Source: BRH-c25 sp041690515 (GTDB lineage: Bacteria > Bacillota > Clostridia > Lutisporales > Lutisporaceae). Taken from it: a stretch of 20,945 nt of DNA. The notes beneath the pieces are model-generated. The model made no database searches. It was not told the DNA's origin and saw only the letters and a program-made list of their open reading frames with translations. The stretch lies in contig JAWLHF010000057.1 of NCBI GenBank assembly GCA_041690515.1, forward strand, positions 1 to 20,945, written 5' to 3'. A program made the position numbers and the translations under genes. Positions 6,488 through 13,839 of the stretch are shown piece by piece; positions within the stretch are counted from its first letter, which is position 1, and each line of letters begins with the position of its first letter.

Positions 6488-8084
6488 TGATGAATACCTG
6501 GTAATAGATTCATTGAAGTATATTGTTGAGAGGTTCACCAAGGATGTTGAAGTGGCGGGAACTGCCAAATCCGGCCGTGAAGCCATAGAGAAGGCGATTG
6601 AACTTAAGCCGGATATTGTTTTTATGGATATACATATGCCCGGTATTGATGGTATAGACGCAATAAAGCAGATAAAAGCACTGAGCCCCGAGACAGAATT
6701 TGTTATAATAACAGCTTATGAGTATTTCAACTATGCAAAGGAAGCTATCAATCTGGGAGTTCAGGAGTATTTGCTGAAACCCATAAACAGGAATAAGGTA
6801 GCGGAAACTCTTGAGAAAATATGTGCTTCGATTGCTTCGAAAAGAGAGGCTCTTCAGAGGGAAATGCTCCTGAAGGAAAAAATGAACAAGGTGATTCCGC
6901 ACTTGGAAGGACAGTTTATTTATTCACAGCTTCTTGATGGAAATGCCGAAAAGGATTTGGATTTTTATGAAGAGGTTTTTGGAATGAGAATAGGTCACGG
7001 CTATGTCATGATGGCAGTTGTAGAGGATAACAGAAGCCAAGGAAAGCAGGAGGGTATGAGGATCAGTCTTGACAGACAGAGGTTCTATGACGTATTTAGC
7101 ATGGAACTAAAAAATCTCTGTCAATGTCTTATAGGACCTCCCCTTCTTGATAAAATGGTTGCCTATATACCTGCAGGGGAAAGAATTGATGCCTATGAAG
7201 CAAGGAATACATCCATAGATATTGCTTCAAAGCTGGCAAGGAAAATCGACGGAAATGTAGATATTATGTATAGGATAGGCATAGGAAGAATTTATGACCT
7301 GGGCAATTTCTCCAAGTCATGCAATGAGGCAAATATTGCAGCTTCTATGAAGAATCTTGATACCGTCATACATTATGAGGATATTGCAACAGCCAGTAAG
7401 GGTATAGATATGTATCCGGAAAGCCAGGAGAAGGAAATGATACGGAAGCTTCAGTCCATTGACAGAGATGGAGCTTGCGATGCCTTTGAAAGGATATTCC
7501 TTTGGCTGACGATGAACTATAAGGAGGACAAAGACAGGATCAAGTCAAGGATAATAGAGCTGTTTTTCCTTATAAACAGGTCTGTGCCCTTTTGCTCTGA
7601 GGATGACAGCTTAACAGCCCAGAGGTTTCTGAACAGTATTCTCAAAACCAAGGATCTTAGTGAGTTAAAGGTTGTATGTACAGCACATCTTGAGCAGTTA
7701 ATATCGGGTATGAAAGAGGCCAGGGAAACTGAAATAAACTGCATCAGTGCAAAGGTGAAGAAGTACATAACAGAAAACTATCATAGAGAGATCAGTATGA
7801 ATGATGCAGCTAAAGAAACCAATTTAAGCTACCACTACTTCAGTAAGTTTTTCAAGGATTCCATGGGGAAGAGCTTTGTGGAATATCTTACTGAGCTGAG
7901 GGTGGATAAGTCCAAGGAACTGTTGAAGGATACCAGTTACAGCATCAAGGAAATATGTTACAAGATAGGTTACAGTGATCCCAATTATTACTGCAAGATA
8001 TTTAAAAAAGTTACAGGCATGACACCGACCGAGTACAGGGATAATAAACAATCCGGCGAGGTGATGAACAATGAAGCAGAATGA
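6465..8084 (+). CDS. Response regulator, YesN type (receiver plus AraC DNA-binding domain)
   Basis: A 539-residue transcription regulator. The receiver domain spans about 2-120, with acidic residues D8 and D9, phospho-acceptor D55 (FMDIHMPGIDG), T83 and K105 (LLKPINR). A long middle region of about 300 residues is typical of YesN proteins. The C-terminal AraC/XylS double helix-turn-helix (about 429-527) contains SYHYFSKFFKDSMGKSFVEY and GYSDPNYYCKIFKK. It is presumably phosphorylated by the upstream kinase and activates sugar-uptake or utilisation genes that are not in this window. It may also control its own operon. The ATG pair at 6465/6468 lies inside the kinase gene behind GGGAGGA (6447-6453). 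The last 14 bp overlap the next gene. Confidence 0.96.
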   Translation: MMKLLIADDEYLVIDSLKYIVERFTKDVEVAGTAKSGREAIEKAIELKPDIVFMDIHMPGIDGIDAIKQIKALSPETEFVIITAYEYFNYAKEAINLGVQEYLLKPINRNKVAETLEKICASIASKREALQREMLLKEKMNKVIPHLEGQFIYSQLLDGNAEKDLDFYEEVFGMRIGHGYVMMAVVEDNRSQGKQEGMRISLDRQRFYDVFSMELKNLCQCLIGPPLLDKMVAYIPAGERIDAYEARNTSIDIASKLARKIDGNVDIMYRIGIGRIYDLGNFSKSCNEANIAASMKNLDTVIHYEDIATASKGIDMYPESQEKEMIRKLQSIDRDGACDAFERIFLWLTMNYKEDKDRIKSRIIELFFLINRSVPFCSEDDSLTAQRFLNSILKTKDLSELKVVCTAHLEQLISGMKEARETEINCISAKVKKYITENYHREISMNDAAKETNLSYHYFSKFFKDSMGKSFVEYLTELRVDKSKELLKDTSYSIKEICYKIGYSDPNYYCKIFKKVTGMTPTEYRDNKQSGEVMNNEAE

Positions 8085-9144
8085 TATGCTTCGAAAGGGA
8101 ATAATGATCTTGCTCGCTCTTGTTCTGGTGCTGCTTTTTTACTTTGTTCTGAGGGAACTGGATATAATAAATATTGACGGCTACTTCAGCAAGAAAACCT
8201 TTGAGCAGAAGGACGACAAGGTCTTGATCGGCTTTTCTCTTGGTACCCTTAAAGAAGAACGATGGCTCAAGGACAGGGATATACTTATTGCAAAGATCAA
8301 GGAGATGGGGGCGGACATCATTGTACAAAACGCTAACAATGATGATCAGGATCAGCTTAAACAGGTAAAATATCTGCTTGAGCAGAATATCGATGTGCTG
8401 ATAATTGTGCCCAATGATCTGGAGAAGGCTTCTGCTGCGGTGGAGATGGCAAAACGGCAGGGGGTAAAGGTCATATCCTACGACAGGCTGGTCTTAAGAT
8501 CCAATTCAGACCTTTATATATCCTTTGATAATGAAAAAGTAGGAGAGTTAATGGCGGAATACATCATGGACAAGGTTAGTAAAGGCAGCTTGCTGATAAT
8601 AAATGGAGCCAACAGGGATCACAACACAAAAATTATCAAGCAGGGATATGACAAGACATTAAGTGATGGTATAAAGGACAGTAACATTGAAATCATTGCA
8701 GAGGAATGGGCTGACAACTGGATGAAGGAATATGCCTTTGAAGTAACAGTGAAGGCAATCCAGGAAGGTAAGAAAATTGATGGTATCATAGCGGGAAATG
8801 ACAGTTTGGCGGAGGGAGCTATTGAGGCTCTTTCAGAGCATCGTATGGCAGGCAAGGTTTATGTTGTAGGACAGGATGCTGACCTGGCCGCATGTCAGAG
8901 GATAGTGGAAGGAACCCAGCTTATGACTGTATATAAGCCTATAGAAAAACTGGCCGGAGAGACAGCCAGACTGGCAGTCATGCTGGCAGAGGGAAAGAGC
9001 CTCAATATAGAAAAGACAATATATGATGGCAGGTTTGATATCCCATATTTTGAGCTTGAACCTATACCTGTCCATAAAGATAATATAGATTCCACCATAA
9101 TAAAAGATGGTTTTCACATGAGAGAAGAAGTGTACAGGAACTAA
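8071..9144 (+). CDS. Membrane-anchored xylose-binding-type protein (XylF/XylFII-like)
   Basis: A 357-residue binding protein closely resembling XylF. Matching segments are IGFSLGTLKEERWLKDRD, VQNANNDDQDQLKQV, VISYDRLVLRSNSDLY, SFDNEKVGELMAEY, GNDSLAEGAIEAL and VVGQDADLAACQRIVEGTQ. The N-terminus is an uncleaved-looking transmembrane helix (about 9-29) without a lipobox Cys, so the protein is anchored rather than free. Known family context: XylFII of Clostridium beijerinckii is an anchored XylF relative that senses D-xylose and activates LytS-YesN. This gene is translationally coupled to the YesN gene (14-bp overlap; GAGGTGAT precedes the ATG). The role as xylose or related pentose sensor is inferred. 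No xylose permease lies in the window. Confidence 0.93.
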   Translation: MKQNDMLRKGIMILLALVLVLLFYFVLRELDIINIDGYFSKKTFEQKDDKVLIGFSLGTLKEERWLKDRDILIAKIKEMGADIIVQNANNDDQDQLKQVKYLLEQNIDVLIIVPNDLEKASAAVEMAKRQGVKVISYDRLVLRSNSDLYISFDNEKVGELMAEYIMDKVSKGSLLIINGANRDHNTKIIKQGYDKTLSDGIKDSNIEIIAEEWADNWMKEYAFEVTVKAIQEGKKIDGIIAGNDSLAEGAIEALSEHRMAGKVYVVGQDADLAACQRIVEGTQLMTVYKPIEKLAGETARLAVMLAEGKSLNIEKTIYDGRFDIPYFELEPIPVHKDNIDSTIIKDGFHMREEVYRN

Positions 9145-9180
9145 ACAGGTCATGTGGATACAAAAGGCAAATCAAATAGG

Positions 9181-9228
9181 AAAGGCATTCTTCTCAAGTT
9201 TTATATCCTTGATGCGGAATGCCTTTTT
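9181..9228. terminator. Terminator after the sensory operon, possibly bidirectional
   Basis: AAAGGCATTC (9181-9190) pairs perfectly with GAATGCCTTT (9217-9226). An inner 5-bp stem TCAAG/CTTGA (9194-9198, 9208-9212) extends it, and T5 (9224-9228) follows on the plus strand. It lies between the sensory operon and the convergent minus-strand genes ending at 9244, so it may serve both, though its minus-strand T-run is weaker. Confidence 0.8.
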
Positions 9229-9243
9229 ATACGGAGGTATATA

Positions 9244-9591
9244 TTATTTACTCTTATAAAGCTTCAAATCCAATGTATTGCCTACTATATGGATCTCCGA
9301 CTTATCAACCATCATAGCAAGCAGATAAAGCTCTGTCCCGGTCTCGGACTCACCAGCCAGCTCCCAGTAATATTCTTCTATTTCTTCTGTTTTGGGTGAA
9401 TTCAATGCCTTTACCAGCTTTTCGATTTTGTTGCTTTTTTCTTCTGAGAAGTTGCTTTTTAAAGAAATAACATAAAAATTGTCTATCTCCGATATATTGA
9501 TATTAATATCTGAAGCTTCTATGGAGAGCATATAATTTATAAGCTCATCAACCATTTTGCTGATTCTTCTTCTTACATGCCTCATTATCAT
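9244..9591 (-). CDS. Small protein of unknown function, coupled to the DUF1576 gene
   Basis: I do not recognise this 115-residue protein. It is soluble and charged, with a basic N-terminus (MRHVRRRISK), a predicted helix-strand pattern, a lysine/glutamate-rich middle, and a C-terminal half containing YYWELAGESETGTELYLLAM and ending LDLKLYKSK. There is no signal peptide, membrane segment or metal motif. Its ATG overlaps the DUF1576 stop as ATGA (4 bp), with AAAGGAAG just upstream. A second ATG two codons later would give better spacing. The overlap argues for coupled translation and a shared role with the membrane protein, perhaps as a cytoplasmic partner or regulator. That role is inferred only. 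Confidence 0.72.
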   Translation of the reverse strand: MIMRHVRRRISKMVDELINYMLSIEASDININISEIDNFYVISLKSNFSEEKSNKIEKLVKALNSPKTEEIEEYYWELAGESETGTELYLLAMMVDKSEIHIVGNTLDLKLYKSK

Positions 9592-10916
9592 TCTTCCTTT
9601 CTAAATGCCTGAATAATAGGAATCATTGTCGTAGCAACTATTCCGGCTGAAAACCCGGTATTATACAGGTTCATACCGCCGTGAAGCACACCTACGCTTA
9701 AAACAACAGAAGAGTTTATAAAACCTGCAAGAACACCGTATTTCCATCCAAACTCCCCTGATATGGGAGCCAGACCTGTTCCGAACAATGCAGCAAGGAT
9801 AATAGGAGGATCGGTGATACTCCATATCTTGCTTAAGCTTCCAAGGAAAACTCCCAATAATAACGGTATGGTATTCTTTAAGTGCTTTCCAAAAGCCCCA
9901 AAGCCTACAATAGTAAGTATGCCTCCTATGGTAGGACCGTTAAGGTCTGCTCCAATCAGATAAACATACAGCAATGCCATAATACCGTTAAGTCCCATAT
10001 TAATAAGACTTATCCCAAAACCTTCAAGAGTTACGAGGTCACAAATCAATCGTCCGGTATATGAAAATACCCTTTTAAGATTTCTGAAGGATTTGCCATT
10101 CAAATAATAGCCCCAAATTATCATTAGTAAGAAGTTTAAGAGGAGGAACACAGTCAGGATCAAGTTATTCCCCGAACTCCATGAAATATTACTTTTTACC
10201 ACAAAACCATAGGACTTAAAAATTGATACAAGAATTGTTCCGATAAAACCCGCAGTAAATCCTATGTTGTATAGATCATATCCCTGATGGACCTTAAGCA
10301 TATGAGAAGATAACGGTGGAAGGACAAAACCTATACCTAATCCTATGACAACACTGATTATGATCCTTGCATATAATGGCTGATTGATAAAAAACATAAG
10401 CTCTGTAATAGTTGGAGCCATGCTGGTGCCAAAAAGAGCAATATAAATATACTTGGAGAAATTCTCTTTCTGGACCTTGGCATATAAAAACACACCTATG
10501 ATTATTAGCCAAACATTGAATATATTTTTCCCAAACAGAGCAAAGCTGGACATTAAGAATATTGCGGCAATGGATATACCGTTGATGCTTATCTTAAGTC
10601 TGTACAGAATAAGAATTGACGCAAGTGTCAGCAATCCCGAATTGACAAAGGTCGCACCTATTCCTCCTATTGCGATATAATCAGTGATAAGAACATCCGG
10701 TTCCCTGATAATTGTGGACAGACCCTTGATAATATTCGATGGATTATCCGCCAAGAATCCGAATATTATGAAGGAGATTGCATAAATCAATAAGAACAGA
10801 TATTTAGTACTGTTTTTGACAGGCGGACTGCTGGTGTCATGGATAGTTGGAATTGTATTGCTTATATAGAAACCCTCCTTTACTATAGTATGGAATAAAT
10901 AGTATGTCGGATACAT
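9588..10916 (-). CDS. DUF1576-type polytopic membrane protein with an internal duplication
   Basis: A very hydrophobic protein of up to 442 residues with about ten or more membrane segments, resembling the uncharacterised DUF1576 family of clostridia. The two halves repeat each other: FALFGKNIFNVWLIIIGVFL then ALFGTSMAPTITE and LYNIGFTAGF in the first, against FGAFGKHLKNTIPLLLGVFL then ALFGTGLAPISGE and LYNTGFSAGI in the second. That is a common transporter design, but no substrate is known. The coordinates use the first canonical start (ATG 10916), which has no ribosome site and lies inside a palindrome. A perfect AAGGAGG (10880-10874) sits 8 nt before an in-frame ATA at 10865, possibly the real start. 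The gene overlaps its downstream neighbour by 4 bp. Confidence 0.85.
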   Translation of the reverse strand: MYPTYYLFHTIVKEGFYISNTIPTIHDTSSPPVKNSTKYLFLLIYAISFIIFGFLADNPSNIIKGLSTIIREPDVLITDYIAIGGIGATFVNSGLLTLASILILYRLKISINGISIAAIFLMSSFALFGKNIFNVWLIIIGVFLYAKVQKENFSKYIYIALFGTSMAPTITELMFFINQPLYARIIISVVIGLGIGFVLPPLSSHMLKVHQGYDLYNIGFTAGFIGTILVSIFKSYGFVVKSNISWSSGNNLILTVFLLLNFLLMIIWGYYLNGKSFRNLKRVFSYTGRLICDLVTLEGFGISLINMGLNGIMALLYVYLIGADLNGPTIGGILTIVGFGAFGKHLKNTIPLLLGVFLGSLSKIWSITDPPIILAALFGTGLAPISGEFGWKYGVLAGFINSSVVLSVGVLHGGMNLYNTGFSAGIVATTMIPIIQAFRKEE

Positions 10917-10925
10917 ACTATTTAT
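10895..10925. repeat. 31-bp perfect palindrome in the DUF1576 leader, candidate operator
   Basis: The 13-bp arms ATAAATAGTATGT (10895-10907) and ACATACTATTTAT (10913-10925) are exact inverted copies around a 5-bp centre. A further AGTATG half-site at 10887-10892 belongs to the palindrome TACTATAGTA (10881-10890). The elements lie just downstream of a TATAAT box on the minus strand, where a bound repressor would block transcription. As RNA it would form a 13-bp 5' hairpin. Confidence 0.6.
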
Positions 10926-10936
10926 GATTACATAAT

Positions 10937-10965
10937 ATTATAGTTTAAAAACCTTCCTTATGCAA
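10937..10965 (-). promoter_or_regulatory. Candidate sigma-A promoter of the DUF1576 operon
   Basis: On the minus strand a perfect TATAAT (10942-10937) follows TTGCAT (10965-10960) with a 17-bp spacer. Transcription would start near 10930, only about 14 nt before the ATG at 10916 and about 65 nt before the ATA behind the strong ribosome site. Confidence 0.5.
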
Positions 10966-11140
10966 TAATTCAGGGTTACAATCAGGATAGGAAGCAACTG
11001 CTAATGAGGAAGGAAAAAAGCTCAAATTTGTAGAATAAGTAATATACAGTATGCCAACAACTGAATATACGGATACACAGCAGAATAATAATCCGCGCTG
11101 AAGATAAAATATAAAAGGCAGAAGATTCAGGAGGTATAAG

Positions 11141-12589
11141 ATGAGTAGTCTGAAAGTGTTGTTTGCTGCTTCTGAAGCAGTGCCCTTTGCAAAGACAGGA
11201 GGGCTTGCCGATGTGGCAGGAACTTTGCCGAGGGAACTTGTCAAGCTTGGACTTGATGTAAGGCTTGTAATCCCCAAATATAAGGCAATACCACAGAGCT
11301 TTGTGGATAAGATGGAGTATATAGGCTATGTATATGTGGATTTATCTTGGAGGCATCAGTACTGTGCTGTATTAAAACTGGAGCATGAAGGCGTGACTAC
11401 ATATTTTCTGGATAATGAGTATTATTTCAACAGAGATAGTTTGTACGGACACTTTGATGAAGCAGAACAGTTCGCTTTCTTCAGCAAGGCATTGCTAAAA
11501 GTGCTTCCCTTAATTGGTTTCAAGCCGGATATAATCCATTGTAACGATTGGCAGACAGGTGTTGTAAGTGTTTTTCTCAAAGCTCATTTTCTGCAGGATG
11601 AATTCTATAATAATATAAAAACATTATATACAATACATAATCTCAAATATCAAGGTGTGTTTCCGAAGGAGATACTGGGTGATATACTTGGCCTTGGATG
11701 GGATTACTTCAATGCCGACGGTCTGGAATTCCACGATTGTGTGAATTATATGAAAGCTGGCATAGCGTATTCCGACGTGATTACAACAGTCAGCAGGACA
11801 TACGCTGAAGAAATAAAAAGTGATTTCTATGGTGAGAACCTTAACGGAATGATGAATAAAAGAAGCGATCGCATCCATGGTATTGTAAACGGAATAGATT
11901 ATCAGGAGAATGATCCCCTAAATGACAAGAGGATCTTCAAGAATTTTAGTGTAGATAACCTGGAAGGGAAGTTAGAGAATAAGACAATGCTGCAGCAAGG
12001 TCTCGGACTTCCTCAGAAAACGGATACCCCGATGATAAGTATAGTATCCAGGCTGGTGGACCAGAAGGGTTTCGACTTGATTGACTGTGTGCTTGAAGAA
12101 CTGCTCATGATGGATTTGCAGCTGATTGTGCTGGGGACAGGAGATGAACGATACGAAGAAATGTTCAAAAATGCGGCCTCCAGATATCCGGACAAAGTCT
12201 CAGCCAATATCAAATATGACGGTTTATTGGCTCAGAGGATTTATGCAGGCTCGGATATGCTGCTTATGCCGTCCCTTTATGAACCATGCGGTTTGAGCCA
12301 GCTTTTCAGCTTGAGATACGGCACTGTGCCAATTGTTAGGGAAACCGGCGGACTGAACGACACCATAGAGCCATATAATGAATACACAAGAGAAGGTACC
12401 GGCTTCACTTTTACCAATTATAATGCTCATGAGATGCTGGATGCGGTAAGGCGTTCAATTGATACCTATAAGAAGAAGGATGTATGGAAGTCCATAATAA
12501 GGAACGGAATGAAACAGGATTTTTCATGGAAAAAGTCCGCCCAGGAATACATGAAGCTCTATGAAAGGCTTGCTCTGGAGAAGGTTTAG
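11141..12589 (+). CDS. glgA: Glycogen synthase (ADP-glucose type, GT5)
   Basis: Extends alpha-1,4-glucan chains from ADP-glucose in glycogen storage; cytosolic. The 482-residue length is standard for bacterial GlgA. The N-terminal Rossmann domain begins with KVLFAASEAVPFAKTGGLAD, with the ADP-glucose-binding KTGGLADV (K18). HCNDWQTGVVSVF and HGIVNGIDY follow. The second domain has ISIVSRLVDQKGFDLI, LMPSLYEPCGLSQL with the catalytic Glu of the EPCG motif, and RYGTVPIVRETGGLNDT. The ATG follows AGGAGG (11129-11134). No other glycogen gene (glgB, glgC, glgP) is adjacent. It is separated by 224 bp from the divergent DUF1576 gene and interlocks with the convergent DUF421 gene at the stop. I saw no damaged motif. 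Confidence 0.96.
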   Translation: MSSLKVLFAASEAVPFAKTGGLADVAGTLPRELVKLGLDVRLVIPKYKAIPQSFVDKMEYIGYVYVDLSWRHQYCAVLKLEHEGVTTYFLDNEYYFNRDSLYGHFDEAEQFAFFSKALLKVLPLIGFKPDIIHCNDWQTGVVSVFLKAHFLQDEFYNNIKTLYTIHNLKYQGVFPKEILGDILGLGWDYFNADGLEFHDCVNYMKAGIAYSDVITTVSRTYAEEIKSDFYGENLNGMMNKRSDRIHGIVNGIDYQENDPLNDKRIFKNFSVDNLEGKLENKTMLQQGLGLPQKTDTPMISIVSRLVDQKGFDLIDCVLEELLMMDLQLIVLGTGDERYEEMFKNAASRYPDKVSANIKYDGLLAQRIYAGSDMLLMPSLYEPCGLSQLFSLRYGTVPIVRETGGLNDTIEPYNEYTREGTGFTFTNYNAHEMLDAVRRSIDTYKKKDVWKSIIRNGMKQDFSWKKSAQEYMKLYERLALEKV

Positions 12590-13296
12590 TCTTCTACCTT
12601 CTGCAGGTTATTCATGTAATGCTGCTTTATACTTGTATAAAGCACACCATCAGTATTGACAGCAGCATATACTACATCAGATAATCTTTCAATATTGCGG
12701 CTTTTCAGCTGCTGCATGAGCCACTCCTTGGTCAGGTTAGCTTGCAGTAGGTTTTGCTCCAGTATATCACCATCTTTGATTATTTCTGTAGAAAGGCCTT
12801 TATACTTTGTATTAATATTCATGTCTTTTGGGGTAACAGGGAGAAATTCGGATTTTTTCAGCACACTAAGCTGCCCGTGGGACTCAAGTATCGCAAATTC
12901 TACTTCACCAATATCAAATACCCCTTTGTCACGAAGCTGCATTTCCAGATCATCAAGATGGTAACGCAGCTTTTTCATGTTCTTTTCCAGTATATTGCCG
13001 TTTTGTATTACAATCACGGGTTCTCCCTCAGTTAGTTTTCTCAATCTTAGACTTTTAAGATTAGAATAGTCAAAAGCAATAGTACATGCTGCTAAAAGTA
13101 TAGGAGCAATGAGTATCCACATCCCTTTCACCATTTGTACAACATAAGAGCCCGATATTGAGCCGATGGTAATACCTACTACAAAGTCAAGGTATGACAT
13201 TTGAGCCAGAAGCTTTCTCCCAACCAATCTTGTTAAAATCCCCAGTAAAGAGAATATAAGCAGAGATTTCCATATAACAAGGAATAACTGATCCAT
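12586..13296 (-). CDS. DUF421 (YetF-type) membrane protein
   Basis: A 236-residue protein of the DUF421/YetF family common in spore-formers. About three N-terminal membrane helices (LFLVIWKSLLIFSLLGILTR, a second around DFVVGITIGSISGSYVV, a third around WILIAPILLAACTIAF) are followed by the cytoplasmic YetF domain with GEPVIVIQNGNILEKNMKKL, the DDLEMQLRDKGVFDI segment and VEFAILESHGQLSVL, which are typical. The function is not established; some relatives are found in spore membranes. The start at 13296 is preferred because GGAGG lies 8 nt upstream. The in-frame ATG at 13311 contains that ribosome site and has none of its own. The stop codon interlocks with that of glgA, with no terminator between them. 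Confidence 0.9.
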   Translation of the reverse strand: MDQLFLVIWKSLLIFSLLGILTRLVGRKLLAQMSYLDFVVGITIGSISGSYVVQMVKGMWILIAPILLAACTIAFDYSNLKSLRLRKLTEGEPVIVIQNGNILEKNMKKLRYHLDDLEMQLRDKGVFDIGEVEFAILESHGQLSVLKKSEFLPVTPKDMNINTKYKGLSTEIIKDGDILEQNLLQANLTKEWLMQQLKSRNIERLSDVVYAAVNTDGVLYTSIKQHYMNNLQKVED

Positions 13297-13384
13297 ATTA
13301 TTATCCTCCATATCCTGTTTATAAAGGTTACTTCTATATATAATTCCCTTCGTTCAGTTGAAATATTATTTTCATATTGGAGGA

Positions 13385-13419
13385 AAAGCTAAAAGCCCAC
13401 CAGGGAGATAGGTGGGCTT
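13385..13419 (-). terminator. Terminator of the small membrane protein gene
   Basis: AAGCCCACC (13393-13401) and GGTGGGCTT (13411-13419) form a perfect 9-bp GC-rich stem with a 9-nt loop. Read on the minus strand it is followed by CTTTTAGCTTTT. It starts 19 bp after the stop of the gene ending at 13439 and separates it from the DUF421 gene. Confidence 0.75.
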
Positions 13420-13438
13420 AAGGTGGCTGGAAATTTGA

Positions 13439-13687
13439 TTATACTGGTGAGCCGTTGAAACCGAATGTTCTTCCAAAGCCACCAAATGCGATTATCGCAA
13501 GTATGATGATGAAGAAGAAGCTATTGTCTATACCCCAGGACGGACCTGCAGCAAGAAGTATGAACAACAGGAGCAGGAGCAGAAAACCGTTGTTATGGCA
13601 AAGACCTGCAAAAGGTGATACTGCTGATCCCGGCAGGCAGCCAGCTGCTGCTACTCCAGGGTTGACTGAACCATAACTATTAGCCAT
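13439..13687 (-). CDS. Small Gly/Phe/Leu-rich two-helix membrane protein
   Basis: An 82-residue protein I cannot assign firmly. The N-terminal 30 residues are small and Gly/Ala/Ser/Pro-rich (MANSYGSVNPGVAAAGCLPG), followed by two hydrophobic helices (GFLLLLLLFILLAAG at about 34-48 and FFFIIILAIIAFGGFG at about 57-72) and a short Gly/Phe tail. The layout resembles small YjcZ-like or spore-envelope proteins of Firmicutes, but that is only a resemblance. Expression looks real: AAGGAGGTG (13701-13693) stands 5 nt before the ATG, the strongest ribosome site in the window, and a GC-rich terminator follows the stop. The gene is transcribed alone and divergently from the gene starting at 13840. Two Cys residues (C17, C30) are present. 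Confidence 0.75.
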   Translation of the reverse strand: MANSYGSVNPGVAAAGCLPGSAVSPFAGLCHNNGFLLLLLLFILLAAGPSWGIDNSFFFIIILAIIAFGGFGRTFGFNGSPV

Positions 13688-13742
13688 AATTACACCTCCT
13701 TTCAGAAATACAGGTTGTTTCCCCTTTCTTCAATAACATACT

Positions 13743-13756
13743 ATGTACATGCATGA
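13743..13756. repeat. Overlapping palindromes in the divergent intergenic region
   Basis: ATGTACAT (13743-13750) runs directly into CATGCATG (13748-13755), two perfect palindromes in the 152-bp gap between divergent genes. A shared operator is possible. I found no convincing promoter pair for either gene here; the rest of this gap is AT-rich without clear signals. Confidence 0.25.
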
Positions 13757-13839
13757 TAATTGTTACTAAAAGCATTAATATATTTTTTTCAAATGCAGAT
13801 AATTAAGGTATCAGTCGATAGGAAGGAAGTGAGATCACT

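Noticed and set aside
9154..9399. 81-residue plus-strand frame after the sensory operon
   Set aside because: It runs through the terminator hairpin and then antisense to the small coupled gene; no ribosome site.
10945..11277. 110-residue minus-strand frame overlapping the glgA 5' end
   Set aside because: It is antisense to a certain gene over much of its length, has no ribosome site and resembles no protein family.
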